Positions 50,435-60,736 of a stretch of 64,000 nt of DNA are shown here, one piece after another. Within the stretch, counting starts at the first letter, position 1; each line of letters opens with the position of its first letter. This stretch comes from Paraburkholderia phytofirmans PsJN (GTDB lineage Bacteria; Pseudomonadota; Gammaproteobacteria; Burkholderiales; Burkholderiaceae), in the NCBI RefSeq assembly GCF_000020125.1, contig NC_010681.1:2852001-2916000 (forward strand), read 5' to 3'. A model generated the notes under the pieces. It saw nothing but the letters and a program-made list of their open reading frames with translations, was not told the DNA's origin and did no database searches. The translations under genes and the position numbers were made by a program.

Positions 50435-52133
50435 AATCGTTACGCGCGCCTGCTCTCCCGTCGACGCCGAAATCCTCACCCGCCATGGCCTGCATCCGGT
50501 ACTCGCACGCCTGTACGCGTCGCGCGGCGTGTGCATGCCGGACGAAATCGAAACCGGCCTCGCGCGGCTCGTACCGCCGGTCGCGCTCAAGGGTTGTGAA
50601 GAGGCCGCCGCCCTGCTCGCCGACGCGATCCAGCAGAAACGCCGCATGCTGGTGGTCGCCGATTACGATTGCGACGGCGCGACCGCCTGCGCAGTCGCCG
50701 TGCGCGGCCTGCGTATGTTCGGCGGGCGCATCGAGTATCTGGTGCCGAACCGTTTCGAGTATGGCTACGGCCTGACGCCCGAGATCGTCGCGCTGGCCGC
50801 GCGCAACGCGTCGGGCAAACCGGATCTGTTGATCACGGTGGATAACGGCATCGCCAGCGTCGATGGCGTGGAAGCGGCCAACGCGCTCGGCATCGACGTG
50901 CTGGTCACCGACCACCACCTGCCCGGCGACGAACTGCCGGCCGCCCGCGCGATCGTCAACCCGAACCAGCCGGGCTGTACGTTTCCGAGCAAGTGTATCG
51001 CGGGTGTCGGCGTGATGTTTTATGTACTGCTCGCATTGCGCGCGGAATTGCGTCGCCGTGGCGCCTTCAACGACGCGTTTCCCGAACCGCGCCTCGACGG
51101 CCTGCTCGATCTGGTCGCGCTCGGCACGGTCGCGGACGTGGTCAAGCTCGACGGCAATAACCGCGTGCTGGTCGCGCAAGGCTTGCAGCGCATCCGCAAG
51201 GGCAAGATGCAGCCGGGCATCGCCGCGTTGTTTCGCGCCGCCGCGCGCGACGCCCGCAGCGCATCGGGCTTCGACCTCGGCTTCGCGCTCGGGCCGCGCC
51301 TGAATGCGGCGGGCCGCCTGTCGGACATGTCGCTCGGAATCGAATGCCTGACTACGGACGACATCGGCCGCGCATGGGATCTCGCGCAGCAACTCGACAC
51401 GATGAATCGCGAACGCCGTGAGATCGAAGCCGGCATGCAGCAGCAGGCACTCGAAGACCTGTCGGCAATCAATCCGGACGGCGCGACCACCATCACGTTG
51501 TTCAATCCGAGCTGGCATCAGGGCGTGATCGGCATCGTCGCTGGGCGGTTGAAAGAGAAATTCCACCGGCCGTCGTTCACCTTCGCGCTCGCCGACGACA
51601 GCGGCCAGACCGTCAAAGGCTCGGGCCGCTCCATCTCGGGCTTCCATCTGCGCGACGCGCTCGATCTGATCTCGAAGCGCGAGCCGGGCCTGATCGTCAA
51701 ATTCGGCGGCCACGCGATGGCCGCGGGCCTCACGCTCGCCGCCGCCGACGTGCCGCGCTTCACGGCCGCGTTCGAAGCGGTCGGCCGCGAATGGCTGTCC
51801 GAGGACGCGCTCTCGCGCACCGTGGAAACCGACGGCGAACTGGAAGACGCATACTTCACGCCGCAATTCGTCGAAATGCTCGACGCCGCCGTGTGGGGCC
51901 AAGGCTTTCCGGCGCCGGTGTTTTCGGGCGAATTCGACATCGCCTCGCAAGCGCTCGTGAAGGACAAGCACCTGAAACTGCAACTCGTGCGCGGGCGCCA
52001 GCGCTTCAACGCGATCTGGTTCAATCACACCGACACCCTGCCCGCGCGCACCACCGTCGCCTATCGCCTCGCGAGCGATACGTGGAACGGCGTGTCGCGC
52101 GTGCAGTTGATCGTCGAGCATGCGGCGAGCTAA
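50427..52133 (+). CDS. recJ: Single-stranded-DNA exonuclease RecJ
   Basis: A 568-residue DHH-family nuclease that digests single-stranded DNA 5' to 3' in recombination and mismatch repair. Motifs are VVADYDCDGATACAVAV (motif I), PDLLITVDNGIASVDG (II), VLVTDHHLPGDELP (III, DHH), VALGTVADVVKL (IV), GFALGPRLNAAGRLSDM and the DHHA1 region with FKGSGRS-like VKGSGRSISGFHLRDAL and FGGHAMAAGLTL. The start is ATG 50427, which directly precedes the conserved TRIVTRACSP; a TTG at 50379 is open but adds only a repeat-encoded tail. prfB follows after 260 bp. Confidence 0.97.
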   Translation: MTRIVTRACSPVDAEILTRHGLHPVLARLYASRGVCMPDEIETGLARLVPPVALKGCEEAAALLADAIQQKRRMLVVADYDCDGATACAVAVRGLRMFGGRIEYLVPNRFEYGYGLTPEIVALAARNASGKPDLLITVDNGIASVDGVEAANALGIDVLVTDHHLPGDELPAARAIVNPNQPGCTFPSKCIAGVGVMFYVLLALRAELRRRGAFNDAFPEPRLDGLLDLVALGTVADVVKLDGNNRVLVAQGLQRIRKGKMQPGIAALFRAAARDARSASGFDLGFALGPRLNAAGRLSDMSLGIECLTTDDIGRAWDLAQQLDTMNRERREIEAGMQQQALEDLSAINPDGATTITLFNPSWHQGVIGIVAGRLKEKFHRPSFTFALADDSGQTVKGSGRSISGFHLRDALDLISKREPGLIVKFGGHAMAAGLTLAAADVPRFTAAFEAVGREWLSEDALSRTVETDGELEDAYFTPQFVEMLDAAVWGQGFPAPVFSGEFDIASQALVKDKHLKLQLVRGRQRFNAIWFNHTDTLPARTTVAYRLASDTWNGVSRVQLIVEHAAS

Positions 52134-52355
52134 GGTGGCCAGCTGAAAAGCCCAGCCGGACCGGGCGAGTTGCAATCGCGAGCTGAAGCGCGGACCTGAC
52201 GCGGCCAATGCAGGCGATGAGTCGGCGCTGGCGCATCAAACGCCTTGCCGGCCGTCCCAACCCCCGTCGACCTAAAACCCCGAAAATCTCCGCAAAATCA
52301 ACCGCAAACACGCGCCGGATCGCTCAACAGCCACCGGCGTGGCGTACCGATCGGC

Positions 52356-52361
52356 TATAAT
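52356..52361 (+). promoter_or_regulatory. Candidate -10 box upstream of prfB
   Basis: A perfect TATAAT at 52356-52361 lies 33 bp upstream of the prfB ATG. The -35 region (about 52333-52338) is poor. Confidence 0.35.
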
Positions 52362-52393
52362 TTCTCCTTTTTACGAAGCTATAAAAGATCGAC

Positions 52394-53498
52394 ATGGAAG
52401 CGGAACGTCTCAACGCGATCGAAGCCTCACTGGCGGACCTGCGCACTCGCGCAGACTCGCTACGGGGGTATCTTTGACTACGACGACAAAGCACTGCGTC
52501 TAATCGAAGTCAACCGGGAACTCGAAGACCCCGACGTCTGGAACGACTCGAAGCACGCCCAGGCCCTCGGCCGGGAAAAGAAGCTGCTCGACGACACGGT
52601 CGGCAAACTCACGTCGCTCGATAACGACCTGCGCGACGCGCAGGACCTGTTCGACATGGCTCGCGAGGAAGACGACGAGGAAACGCTCCTCGCCTGCGAA
52701 TCCGACGCGCAAGGCATCGAACAGCGTGTCGCCGACATGGAATTCCGCCGCATGTTCGCGAACCCGGCCGATCCGAACAATGCGTTTCTGGACATCCAGG
52801 CCGGCGCCGGCGGCACCGAGGCGTGCGACTGGGCGTCCATGCTGCTGCGCCAGTATCTGCGCTACTGCGAGCGCAAAGGCTTCAAGACCGAAGTGCTGGA
52901 ACAGACCGACGGCGACGTCGCGGGCATCAAGAACGCCACGATCAAGATCGAAGGCGAATACGCGTACGGCTTTCTGCGCACCGAAACCGGCGTGCACCGC
53001 CTCGTGCGCAAGTCGCCGTTCGATTCGTCGGGCGGCCGTCATACGTCGTTCTCGTCGGTGTTCGTGTACCCGGAAATCGACGACTCGATCGAAGTCGACA
53101 TCAACCCGGCCGACCTGCGTATCGACACGTACCGCGCGTCCGGCGCGGGCGGTCAGCACATCAACAAGACCGACTCCGCGGTGCGTATCACGCACATACC
53201 GTCGGGCATCGTCGTGCAGTGCCAGAACGACCGGTCGCAGCACCGCAACCGTGCCGAGGCCATGGCCATGCTGAAATCGCGCCTGTACGAAGCGGAAATC
53301 CGCAAGCGTCAGGAAGAGCAGGACAAGCTCGAAGCCGGCAAGACCGATGTGGGCTGGGGTCATCAGATCCGCTCGTACGTGCTGGATAACAGCCGTATCA
53401 AGGATCTGCGGACCAACGTCGAAATCAGCAATACCAAGAGCGTGCTCGATGGCGACCTCGATCCGTTCATCAGCGCCAGCCTGAAACAGGGCGTCTAA
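52394..53498 (+). CDS. prfB: Peptide chain release factor 2, with programmed +1 frameshift
   Basis: The gene starts at ATG 52394 ([19 protein letters not shown]), reads 27 codons to CTT at 52472-52474, meets TGA at 52475-52477 and continues in the +1 frame from GAC at 52476 to the stop at 53498. The product is 367 residues. RF2 marks are [12 protein letters not shown] near the codon-recognition region and [18 protein letters not shown] with the GGQ that enters the peptidyl-transferase centre. RF2 reads UGA and UAA, and the in-frame UGA gives autoregulation. It lies between recJ and lysS, as in many beta-proteobacteria. Confidence 0.97.
52464..52478 (+). promoter_or_regulatory. prfB +1 programmed frameshift signal
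   Basis: GGGGG (52464-52468) acts as an internal Shine-Dalgarno three bases before the slippery CTT-T (52472-52475), followed by TGAC (52475-52478). This matches the classical site (AGGGGGTATCTTTGAC in E. coli), with CGGGGG in place of AGGGGG. Confidence 0.96.
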
Positions 53499-53647
53499 GC
53501 GCAACCGGCGCGGCTTGCAACGCCGCGCCGCAGCTTCGCTGTTTGTTCGTCGCTGCCTCGCTGTTTCCTAACACCGCCTGAGGTTTTTACTGACTGGCCA
53601 CCCGCATGCGAGCCACTCCCGTGCGGGCTACCGAATATCAGATCATC

Positions 53648-55204
53648 ATGACCGAACCGACCCAGCCTAATGCGGCCCAGCCTGACGCGGCCCGACCCAA
53701 CGTCGCGCCTGAGATGGACGACAACAAGATCATGACCGAGCGCCGCGAAAAGCTGCGCGAACTGCGTGAGCAAGGCGTCGCCTATCCGAACGATTTCCGC
53801 CCCACGCATCACGCGGAAGATCTGCAATCGCAATACGAGCAATCCGACAAGGAAGCGCTCGAAGCGAATCCGCTCGAAGTCGCGATTGCCGGCCGCATGA
53901 TGCTCAAGCGCGTGATGGGCAAGGCGAGCTTCGCGACCGTGCGCGACGGTTCGGGTCAGATCCAGTTCTTCATCACGCCCACCGACGTCGGCCAGGAAAC
54001 GTACGACGCCTTCAAGAAGTGGGACATGGGCGACATCGTCGCGGCGCGCGGCGTGCTGTTCCGCACCAACAAGGGCGAACTCTCGGTGCGCTGCACGGAG
54101 CTGCGTCTGCTGTCGAAGTCGCTGCGTCCGCTGCCGGACAAGTTCCACGGTCTCGCCGACCAGGAAATGAAGTACCGCCAGCGATATGTCGATCTGATCG
54201 TCACGCCGGAAACGCGCAAGACTTTCGTCGCGCGCACCAAGGCGATTTCGTCGATCCGCAAGTTCATGGCCGAGGCCGACTTCATGGAAGTCGAAACGCC
54301 CATGCTGCACCCCATTCCGGGTGGCGCGGCGGCCAAGCCGTTCACCACGCACCACAACGCGCTCGACATGCAGATGTTCCTGCGCATCGCACCGGAGCTG
54401 TATCTGAAGCGGCTGGTGGTCGGCGGCTTCGAGCGTGTGTTCGAGATCAACCGTAACTTCCGCAATGAGGGCGTGTCCGTGCGCCACAATCCGGAATTCA
54501 CGATGATCGAGTTCTACGCCGCGTACACCGATTACAAGTGGCTGATGGACTTCACCGAACAGCTGATCCGTCAGGCGGCGATCGATGCTTTGGGTACCGC
54601 CACGATCACGTACCAGGGCCGCGAACTCGATCTGGCGAAGCCGTTCCATCGCCTCACGATCACGCAAGCCATCCAGAAGTACGCGCCTCAATATACGAAC
54701 GAGCAACTCGCCGACAGCGCCTTCCTGCGCACCGAGTTGAAGAAGTTCGGCGTGGATGCGTCGCAGCCGCAGTTTCTGAACGCGGGCGTCGGTTCGCTGC
54801 AGTTGGCATTGTTCGAAGAAACCGCCGAGTCGCAATTGTGGGAGCCGACGTACATCATCGACTACCCGATCGAGGTTTCGCCGCTGGCGCGCGCGTCGGA
54901 CAAGGTCGCAGGCATTACCGAGCGTTTCGAGCTGTTCATCACGGGCCGCGAGATCGCCAACGGCTTCTCGGAGCTGAACGATCCGGAAGACCAGGCAGCG
55001 CGCTTCAAGAAGCAGGTCGACCAGAAAGAAGCCGGCGACGAAGAAGCGATGTTCTATGACGCGGACTACATTCGCGCGCTCGAATACGGCATGCCGCCGG
55101 CCGGCGGTTGCGGCATCGGCATCGACCGTCTGGTCATGATGCTGACCGACAGCCCGAGCATCCGGGATGTGATTCTGTTCCCGCATCTGCGTCGCGAAGA
55201 CTGA
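53648..55204 (+). CDS. lysS: Lysyl-tRNA synthetase, class II
   Basis: A 518-residue enzyme with a short Ala/Pro/Gln-rich N-terminus, an OB-fold anticodon domain ([35 protein letters not shown]) and the class II core. Motif 2 is in [20 protein letters not shown], and motif 3 is in [23 protein letters not shown] 53648 begins the conserved protein; the in-frame ATG 53606 is further upstream. It ends at a clear terminator (55230-55258). Confidence 0.98.
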   Translation: MTEPTQPNAAQPDAARPNVAPEMDDNKIMTERREKLRELREQGVAYPNDFRPTHHAEDLQSQYEQSDKEALEANPLEVAIAGRMMLKRVMGKASFATVRDGSGQIQFFITPTDVGQETYDAFKKWDMGDIVAARGVLFRTNKGELSVRCTELRLLSKSLRPLPDKFHGLADQEMKYRQRYVDLIVTPETRKTFVARTKAISSIRKFMAEADFMEVETPMLHPIPGGAAAKPFTTHHNALDMQMFLRIAPELYLKRLVVGGFERVFEINRNFRNEGVSVRHNPEFTMIEFYAAYTDYKWLMDFTEQLIRQAAIDALGTATITYQGRELDLAKPFHRLTITQAIQKYAPQYTNEQLADSAFLRTELKKFGVDASQPQFLNAGVGSLQLALFEETAESQLWEPTYIIDYPIEVSPLARASDKVAGITERFELFITGREIANGFSELNDPEDQAARFKKQVDQKEAGDEEAMFYDADYIRALEYGMPPAGGCGIGIDRLVMMLTDSPSIRDVILFPHLRRED

Positions 55205-55229
55205 ACGCTGCGTGGTTCAAAGCATGTGC

Positions 55230-55258
55230 AAACGCCCGGCTCGATGCCGGGCGTTTTT
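55230..55258 (+). terminator. Intrinsic terminator after lysS
   Basis: An 11-bp stem (55230-55240 with 55246-55256) with core ACGCCCGGC and loop TCGAT, followed by TTTTT. It lies 25 bp past the lysS stop. Confidence 0.9.
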
Positions 55259-55517
55259 CTTGCCGCCGCTCGGGTGTGGCGCCCGTTTGACGGTTTGTAA
55301 CCATCGGTAAAAGCTGCATGCTGTGCGATGATTCGACTGCGGACATTCATTGCACGAGCGCTTGCCGGAAGCGGCGCCCGGCCGCGTTGCGCGGCTTATA
55401 TGCGAATCAGCGCGATGTTTGAGCGGAAATCGTTACAAATTGAAACCCTCACAAAATCGATTTATCCGACACTCGGACTTACCAAAAGTCGACTCCCGTT
55501 GAAAACGGAGGCCAAAA
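55259..55517 (+). other. Leader region of the glycine-zipper gene
   Basis: Part of the 313-bp gap between lysS and the next gene. A possible promoter is TTGAAA (55440-55445), a 17-bp spacer and TATCCG (55463-55468), about 50 bp upstream of the start; the -10 is weak. AACGGAGG (55503-55510) is a good ribosome binding site. The rest shows nothing. Confidence 0.4.
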
Positions 55518-56261
55518 ATGGACAATCCAAACACGCAACCCACCACGCAGTCCGCTCAGCCTGCGCAGCCGCGCCGGATTCACCCACTTGTCGCGACCGC
55601 GGCCGGTGCGGTGATCATCGCAAGCCTTGCCGCGACGGCGGCTGTAACCGGCCTGTTCACGAAGGCGTCCAGTAGCGGCGCGCAAAACGATCAGACGCAA
55701 GCTGCGCAGGTGGCGACACAGGCCACGCCGCCGGGTGTGGTCGATTCGGCGGCGCCCGCCAATCTGACGGCGCAACAGGCCGCGCAGCAACAGGCCGCGC
55801 AGCAGCAAGCCGCGCAACAGCCGCGACCCGCTCCGGCGCCTGCACCCACACAGCAGCAATACGCTCAGCAGCAACAGGCGCAGCCGGCACCTAACTACGC
55901 ACAGCAACCGCCGCCGCAACCCGCCTACTGCTCGAGTTGCGGGACAGTCGAGGCCATCTCGGCGGTGCGTCAGGAAGGTCATGGCACCGGAATCGGCGCA
56001 GTCGGCGGCGCAGTGGCCGGCGGCGTGGTCGGCAATCAGTTCGGCAGTGGCAACGGGCGTACCGCGATGACCGTTCTCGGTGCGCTCGGCGGCGGCCTTG
56101 CCGGCAACTCGGTCGAAAAACATATCCGCAGCACCACGTCGTATTCGGTGCGCGTGCGGATGGAAAACGGCAAGACGCGTTACTTCACTTACCATGAAGC
56201 GCCGCCGTTCCAGCAAGGTCAGCGCGTGCGGGTTCAGAACGGCACGCTCGTGGCGAGCTAA
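55518..56261 (+). CDS. Glycine-zipper 2TM-domain membrane protein
   Basis: A 247-residue protein. Residues about 20-45 (IHPLVATAAGAVIIASLAAT) form an N-terminal membrane anchor with no lipobox. A Gln/Ala/Pro-rich linker of about 80 residues follows (AAQQQAAQQQAAQQ). Then comes a conserved SSCGTVEAISAVRQEG block and a glycine-zipper domain (GTGIGAVGGAVAGGVVGNQF, GGGLAGNSVEKHI) of the Rickettsia 17-kDa antigen/SlyB type. A C-terminal beta segment (YSVRVRMENGKTRYFTYHEA, QGQRVRVQNGTLVAS) ends it. Such proteins are envelope-associated and stress-linked; the exact role is unknown. Confidence 0.9.
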   Translation: MDNPNTQPTTQSAQPAQPRRIHPLVATAAGAVIIASLAATAAVTGLFTKASSSGAQNDQTQAAQVATQATPPGVVDSAAPANLTAQQAAQQQAAQQQAAQQPRPAPAPAPTQQQYAQQQQAQPAPNYAQQPPPQPAYCSSCGTVEAISAVRQEGHGTGIGAVGGAVAGGVVGNQFGSGNGRTAMTVLGALGGGLAGNSVEKHIRSTTSYSVRVRMENGKTRYFTYHEAPPFQQGQRVRVQNGTLVAS

Positions 56262-56291
56262 CCTCTCGCAGCGAGCTTTCCGCCAGACGCA

Positions 56292-56323
56292 AAAAAGGCG
56301 ATTCCAAATGGAATCGCCTTTTT
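56292..56323. terminator. Bidirectional terminator between the glycine-zipper gene and iscX
   Basis: A 14-bp perfect stem (56292-56305 with 56310-56323) with loop AAAT, core GGCGATTCC and flanking A and T runs. It lies between the convergent glycine-zipper gene and the end of the isc operon. Confidence 0.92.
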
Positions 56324-56383
56324 CTTTGCCGCAACCTGAAGCGCAATCAAATCGCTGACCGGCGCCGGAAAACTCAGCGGCGC

Positions 56384-56581
56384 TCAGTAATCCGCGTCTT
56401 CAATCCATGCAGCCTGAATCGCCTCGAGGATCTTTTCGTTCGACCGGTTTGGATCGTCGTCGAATCCTTCCAGCTCGGTGACCCAGCGGTGCAAGTCGGT
56501 GAAGCGCACCTGTTGCGGATCGATGTCCTGGTGCTTGTCAGTCAGGGCCATCGCGATGTCTTGCGTATCGGTCCACTTCAT
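56384..56581 (-). CDS. iscX: Fe-S assembly protein IscX
   Basis: A 65-residue acidic protein with the IscX pattern: KWTDTQDIAMALTDKHQDID, VRFTDLHRWVTELEGFDDDP and ILEAIQAAWIEDADY. IscX binds IscS and iron and tunes cluster assembly rate. It is the last gene of the isc operon, 15 bp after fdx. Confidence 0.96.
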   Translation of the reverse strand: MKWTDTQDIAMALTDKHQDIDPQQVRFTDLHRWVTELEGFDDDPNRSNEKILEAIQAAWIEDADY

Positions 56582-56596
56582 GGCTGCATCCTCCTG

Positions 56597-56938
56597 TTAG
56601 TGATTTTCCTTCGCGTGATTGATCGAGTAGCGAGGGATTTCGACAACCAGATCCTGCTCAGCCGGCACCATGGCCTGGCACGACAGACGCGAGGCCGGTT
56701 CGAGCCCCCACGCCTTGTCCAACAGATCGTCCTCGTCTTCCTCCGACGGCGTCAAGGCGGCGAAACCCTCACGCACGATCACATGACAGGTCGTGCAGGC
56801 GCACGACTTCTCGCACGCGTGCTCGATTTCAATGCCGTGTTCGAGCAGGTTGTCGCAAATGCTCTTGCCGGGCACGGCATCGATCACCGCGCCTTCCGGG
56901 CACAGTTCGACGTGAGGCAGCACAACGATTTGAGGCAT
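56597..56938 (-). CDS. fdx: ISC-system [2Fe-2S] ferredoxin
   Basis: A 113-residue adrenodoxin-type ferredoxin. Cluster ligands are Cys42, Cys48 and Cys51 in HACEKSCACTTCHV, and Cys87 in SRLSCQAMV, at the same positions as in E. coli Fdx; the extra Cys46 is also conserved there. It donates electrons for cluster assembly on IscU. It lies between hscA and iscX. Confidence 0.98.
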   Translation of the reverse strand: MPQIVVLPHVELCPEGAVIDAVPGKSICDNLLEHGIEIEHACEKSCACTTCHVIVREGFAALTPSEEDEDDLLDKAWGLEPASRLSCQAMVPAEQDLVVEIPRYSINHAKENH

Positions 56939-57092
56939 ACATTTTCCGTTTGGGTCTGCGGCACGGCGGCCGCAAACAGGCTCCGTACCATTTTACTGGC
57001 GCCGCACGGACTTTTTAAGAAGTCTGCGCGGCGCGATTCGATTTTTGCGGCGGCCTCTCGCAAGTCAAGGCCGCCTGCCGTTAGCGCAACGC

Positions 57093-58964
57093 TCAGATCT
57101 CGTCGAGCTTGCGGCCGGCGAGCGCGCGGCGAATGCCCTTGTTCATGCGGCGGGCGGCAAATTCGTCGGTGCCTTCGGCGAGCGTTTTGGTGGCGGCTTC
57201 GATCACGTCGACGTCGTCGCTTTGCACGACGTTGCGCAATGCATCGAGGAGCGCGTCGAGCTCGGCGCGCTCGCTGTCGTCGAGCAGTTCGGCGTCGGCG
57301 TCGAGCGCGGCCTCGGTGGCTTCCACGAGACGGCGCGCTTCGACTTGCGCTTCGCGCAACGCGCGCGCGCGCATGTCGACTTCAGCGGTCGAGAAACTGT
57401 CTTCGAGCATGCGCGCGATGTCGTCATCCGCGAGACCGTAGGACGGCTTCACCACCACAGATGCTTCCACGCCCGAGCCCTGCTCGCGCGCGAACACGGA
57501 CAGCAGGCCGTCCGCGTCCACCTGGTAAGTCACGCGGATGCGCGCGGCGCCCGCGGCCATCGGCGGAATGCCGCGCAGTTCGAAACGCGCGAGCGAGCGG
57601 CAGTCGCTGACGAGCTCGCGCTCGCCTTGCACGACGTGGATCGCCATCGCCGTCTGGCCGTCCTTGAAGGTCGTGAAATCCTGCGCGCGCGCGACCGGAA
57701 TCGTCGAATTACGCGGGATGATCTTCTCGGTCAAACCGCCCATCGTTTCGACGCCGAGCGAGAGGGGAATCACGTCGAGCAGGAGCCAGTCGTCGCCGTC
57801 GGCGCCACGGTTGCCCGCGAGCAGATCGGCCTGGATCGCCGCGCCGAGCGCGACCACCTGATCCGGGTCGAGATTGATCAAGGGCGGCTGGCCGAAAAAC
57901 GACTCGACCGCGCGGCGAATCACCGGCATGCGCGTCGCGCCGCCGACCAGCACCACGCCCTTGATTTCTTTCGTCGTGACTTTGGCGTCGCGCAGCGCCT
58001 TTTTCGTCGGGCCGAGCGTGCGCTGCACGAGCGCCTGTGTGATCGCTTCGAAAGTGGCTTCGTCGATCGTCAGATCGAGCCTGGCGCCGTTCGAAAGCTC
58101 GGCTTGCAGCTTCGCATTCGGCGCGTCGGACAGGGCCTCCTTGGCCTCGCGTACGCTGTCCAGCAGCAGGCGCACATCTTCCGGGGCGAGTGTTTGCGGC
58201 GCAATGCCGGCCTGCTCCAGCACATGGCGATACAGCGCGTGGTCGAAATCGTCGCCGCCGAGCGCGGAGTCGCCGCCGGCCGCGAGCACTTCGAATACAC
58301 CCTTGGTGAGCTTGAGAATCGACAGGTCGAAGGTGCCGCCGCCGAGGTCGTACACGGCGTACAGACCTTCGGAACCGTTGTCGAGGCCGTAGGCAATCGC
58401 GGCCGCGGTCGGTTCGTTCAGCAGGCGCAGCACATTCAGGCCGGCCAGACGCGCTGCGTCTTTGGTCGCCTGACGCTGGGCTTCGTCGAAGTAAGCCGGC
58501 ACCGTGATCACAGCGCCGACCAGTTCGTCGCCGAGCGTGTCTTCGGCGCGCTGGCGCAGCGTCGCCAGAATTTCGGCCGACACTTCGACCGGGCTCTTCA
58601 CGCCGTCGATGGTACGGATCTGCACCATGCCGGGCGCGTCGATAAAGTCGTACGGCGCGTTTTCGGCGCCCTCCACTTCCGCCTTGCCACGACCCATGAA
58701 GCGCTTGACCGAGACGATCGTGTTACGCGGATCGCTCGCCGCCTCGGCCTTGGCGGTGCGGCCGATACGCCGGCCGCCTTTTTCGAGGTAGCGCACCACC
58801 GACGGCAGCAGCGCATAGCCGTCCGCGTCGGGCAGCACGTCGGGCACGCCGCTGCGCACGGCGGCGACGAGGGAATTGGTGGTGCCGAGATCGATACCGA
58901 CCGCCAGACGCCGCTGGTGGGGCGCCGGCGCCATGCCGGGTTCAGAGATTTGCAGTAGGGCCAT
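57093..58964 (-). CDS. hscA: Fe-S biogenesis Hsp70 chaperone HscA
   Basis: A 623-residue specialised Hsp70. It starts at ATG 58964 and has the phosphate-1 motif [33 protein letters not shown], the ATPase motif [15 protein letters not shown] and [16 protein letters not shown] substrate-binding domain and helical lid follow, ending [12 protein letters not shown]. Length and the weakly conserved lid distinguish it from DnaK. It uses ATP to release clusters from IscU, whose LPPVK motif it binds, with HscB as cochaperone. It follows hscB by about 109 bp. Confidence 0.97.
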   Translation of the reverse strand: MALLQISEPGMAPAPHQRRLAVGIDLGTTNSLVAAVRSGVPDVLPDADGYALLPSVVRYLEKGGRRIGRTAKAEAASDPRNTIVSVKRFMGRGKAEVEGAENAPYDFIDAPGMVQIRTIDGVKSPVEVSAEILATLRQRAEDTLGDELVGAVITVPAYFDEAQRQATKDAARLAGLNVLRLLNEPTAAAIAYGLDNGSEGLYAVYDLGGGTFDLSILKLTKGVFEVLAAGGDSALGGDDFDHALYRHVLEQAGIAPQTLAPEDVRLLLDSVREAKEALSDAPNAKLQAELSNGARLDLTIDEATFEAITQALVQRTLGPTKKALRDAKVTTKEIKGVVLVGGATRMPVIRRAVESFFGQPPLINLDPDQVVALGAAIQADLLAGNRGADGDDWLLLDVIPLSLGVETMGGLTEKIIPRNSTIPVARAQDFTTFKDGQTAMAIHVVQGERELVSDCRSLARFELRGIPPMAAGAARIRVTYQVDADGLLSVFAREQGSGVEASVVVKPSYGLADDDIARMLEDSFSTAEVDMRARALREAQVEARRLVEATEAALDADAELLDDSERAELDALLDALRNVVQSDDVDVIEAATKTLAEGTDEFAARRMNKGIRRALAGRKLDEI

Positions 58965-59073
58965 CTGGATCTTCTCGGGGCCGCTCGGCCCCGTCCTGAA
59001 TTTTCGCGTTGCTGGATGTAATGCTACGGCTCTTCTGGCGGCCATTGCCGCAATCGCGGCGCGCTCGGGCTCG

Positions 59074-59601
59074 CTAGTTATCGAGCCGCTCGATCTGCGT
59101 GCCGATTTCCGACGCCACCCGTTCAATAAACATCAATTGCCGCACGGCTTCGCCCGCGGCCTGATTCGCGCCGCTGTCGAGCAACGCGCCGAGCTTGTCG
59201 AAACGCATGCGCTCTTCGTCGCGCAGTTCGGTGAGCAAGGCGTCGAGCGCGTCGACGTTCTTCGCCGCCGCCGCGTCTTCGATGCCTTCACGCCATTCCA
59301 TCTGCTGCATCAGGAACGCCGGCTCCATCGCCGTATTTTCGTGCGCGCCGACGTCGATGCCGCGCAGATGCAGCAGATAGGTGGCGCGCTTCAACGGATC
59401 GCGCAACGTCTGATACGCCTCGTTGGTGCGCGTCGCCCATTGCATCGCAATGCGCTTTTGCGCGTCGCCGGCCGCCGCGAAGCGGTCCGGATGCACTTGC
59501 GCCTGGACCGTGCGGTAGGCGTGATCGAGCGCGGAGGCGTCGAGCGCGAATTGCGCCGGCAGATCGAACAGGTCGAAGTGGCTGTCGTTCAGCGAGGCCA
59601 T
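59074..59601 (-). CDS. hscB: Co-chaperone HscB
   Basis: A 175-residue J-domain protein. The N-terminal J domain has [18 protein letters not shown] and the HPD at residues 37-39 ([11 protein letters not shown]), then [19 protein letters not shown]. The C-terminal three-helix bundle ([18 protein letters not shown]) binds IscU. The N-terminal Cys-containing extension of some homologues is absent. A terminator-like hairpin lies upstream, between iscA and this gene. Confidence 0.97.
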   Translation of the reverse strand: MASLNDSHFDLFDLPAQFALDASALDHAYRTVQAQVHPDRFAAAGDAQKRIAMQWATRTNEAYQTLRDPLKRATYLLHLRGIDVGAHENTAMEPAFLMQQMEWREGIEDAAAAKNVDALDALLTELRDEERMRFDKLGALLDSGANQAAGEAVRQLMFIERVASEIGTQIERLDN

Positions 59602-59714
59602 CGGATAGAAGAGGTCCGTTCAGGAAAGCGCACCGGAGTGCAGTCTAAAAACGCGGCTCGTCGAAGCGGAGCCCAGCGGCATAAGCGAATTCGCGCGAAT
59701 TCGCGGATCAAACT

Positions 59715-59738
59715 AAAAAGGCGGCACGCGCCGCCTTT
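59715..59738 (-). terminator. Intrinsic terminator (or attenuator) between iscA and hscB
   Basis: A 9-bp stem (59717-59725 with 59730-59738) with loop ACGC; core GGCGGC. On the minus strand a T-run (RC of 59715-59719, extended by the stem) follows. It is 28 bp past the iscA stop and 113 bp before hscB, in the middle of the isc operon. Confidence 0.75.
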
Positions 59739-59765
59739 GATCCGCTGCACGCGGAATGTCCCGAT

Positions 59766-60089
59766 TTACACGCGGAACGATTCGCCGCAACCGCATTCGT
59801 CCTTCACGTTCGGGTTGTTGAACTTGAAGCCTTCGTTCAACCCTTCACGTGCGAAGTCGAGTTCGGTGCCGTCGATATAGGCGAGGCTCTTCGGGTCGAC
59901 AATGAGCTTTACGCCGTTGCATTCGAAGACCTCGTCTTCGGGCGCGAGTTCGTCCACGTACTCGAGCTTGTAAGCCAAACCGGAGCAACCGGTGGTGCGC
60001 ACGCCGACGCGCAAGCCGACGCCTTTACCGCGCCGGTTCAGATACTTCTGGACGTGCTGTGCTGCCTTTTCGGTCAACGTAATTGCCAT
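59766..60089 (-). CDS. iscA: Iron-sulfur cluster carrier IscA
   Basis: A 107-residue A-type carrier. The ATG at 60089 gives the normal E. coli length. The cluster ligands are Cys35 ([14 protein letters not shown]), Cys99 and Cys101 (DECGCGESF). It passes clusters from IscU to apo-proteins. It is 159 bp from iscU. Confidence 0.97.
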   Translation of the reverse strand: MAITLTEKAAQHVQKYLNRRGKGVGLRVGVRTTGCSGLAYKLEYVDELAPEDEVFECNGVKLIVDPKSLAYIDGTELDFAREGLNEGFKFNNPNVKDECGCGESFRV

Positions 60090-60248
60090 AGCGTTTCTCA
60101 TTGCGCAGAGTGTGCCGGCCATGCCTCTACCCGCTCACGCGCTGCTACCCTGCCTGCACCAAATATCGTTCGTGCCGGACGGCTGGCGTGAATCCACGCC
60201 GTCGTCCGTTTCGATTTACCTGAAACCGCGCCGCAACTGCCGCTCTGG

Positions 60249-60665
60249 TTAAGCGTGTTGCTTGTCGCCTTCGACCGAAGCAGCTTCACCGTGACGTTGC
60301 TTGTAGTCGGCGACCGCTGCCTTGATCGCGTCTTCCGCGAGGATCGAGCAGTGGATCTTCACCGGCGGCAGCGCCAGTTCTTCGGCGATCTGCGTGTTCT
60401 TGATCGACATGGCTTGATCGAGCGTCTTGCCCTTCACCCACTCGGTGACGAGCGAGCTCGATGCAATCGCCGAACCGCAGCCATACGTCTTGAACTTCGC
60501 GTCTTCGATAATGCCGTCCGCGCCCACGCGGATCTGCAGCTTCATCACGTCGCCGCATGCCGGCGCGCCGACCATGCCGGTGCCGACCGCATCGTCGTCC
60601 TTCGCGAAGGAACCGACGTTGCGCGGGTTTTCGTAGTGGTCCAGAACCTTGTCGCTATAAGCCAT
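60249..60665 (-). CDS. iscU: Fe-S cluster scaffold IscU
   Basis: A 138-residue scaffold. Cluster ligands are Cys37 (GAPACGDVMKLQI), Cys63 (TYGCGSAIASSS) and Cys106 (KIHCSILAED), with Asp39. The HscA-binding LPPVK motif is at residues 99-103. It begins AYSDKVLDHYENPRNVGSF, typical of IscU. The last ten residues are an extra hydrophilic tail. It follows iscS by 71 bp. Confidence 0.98.
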   Translation of the reverse strand: MAYSDKVLDHYENPRNVGSFAKDDDAVGTGMVGAPACGDVMKLQIRVGADGIIEDAKFKTYGCGSAIASSSLVTEWVKGKTLDQAMSIKNTQIAEELALPPVKIHCSILAEDAIKAAVADYKQRHGEAASVEGDKQHA

Positions 60666-60736
60666 GATGACACTCCTTGATTCGTTTCAACCTGCAATTC
60701 GCAATTCGATGAATTCGACGTCGTCCAAACGGCGCG

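Noticed and set aside
52394..53498. A frameshift mutation or assembly error in prfB
   Set aside because: The stop is exactly at the known programmed frameshift site with its G-run and CTT-TGA-C, so the gene is intact.
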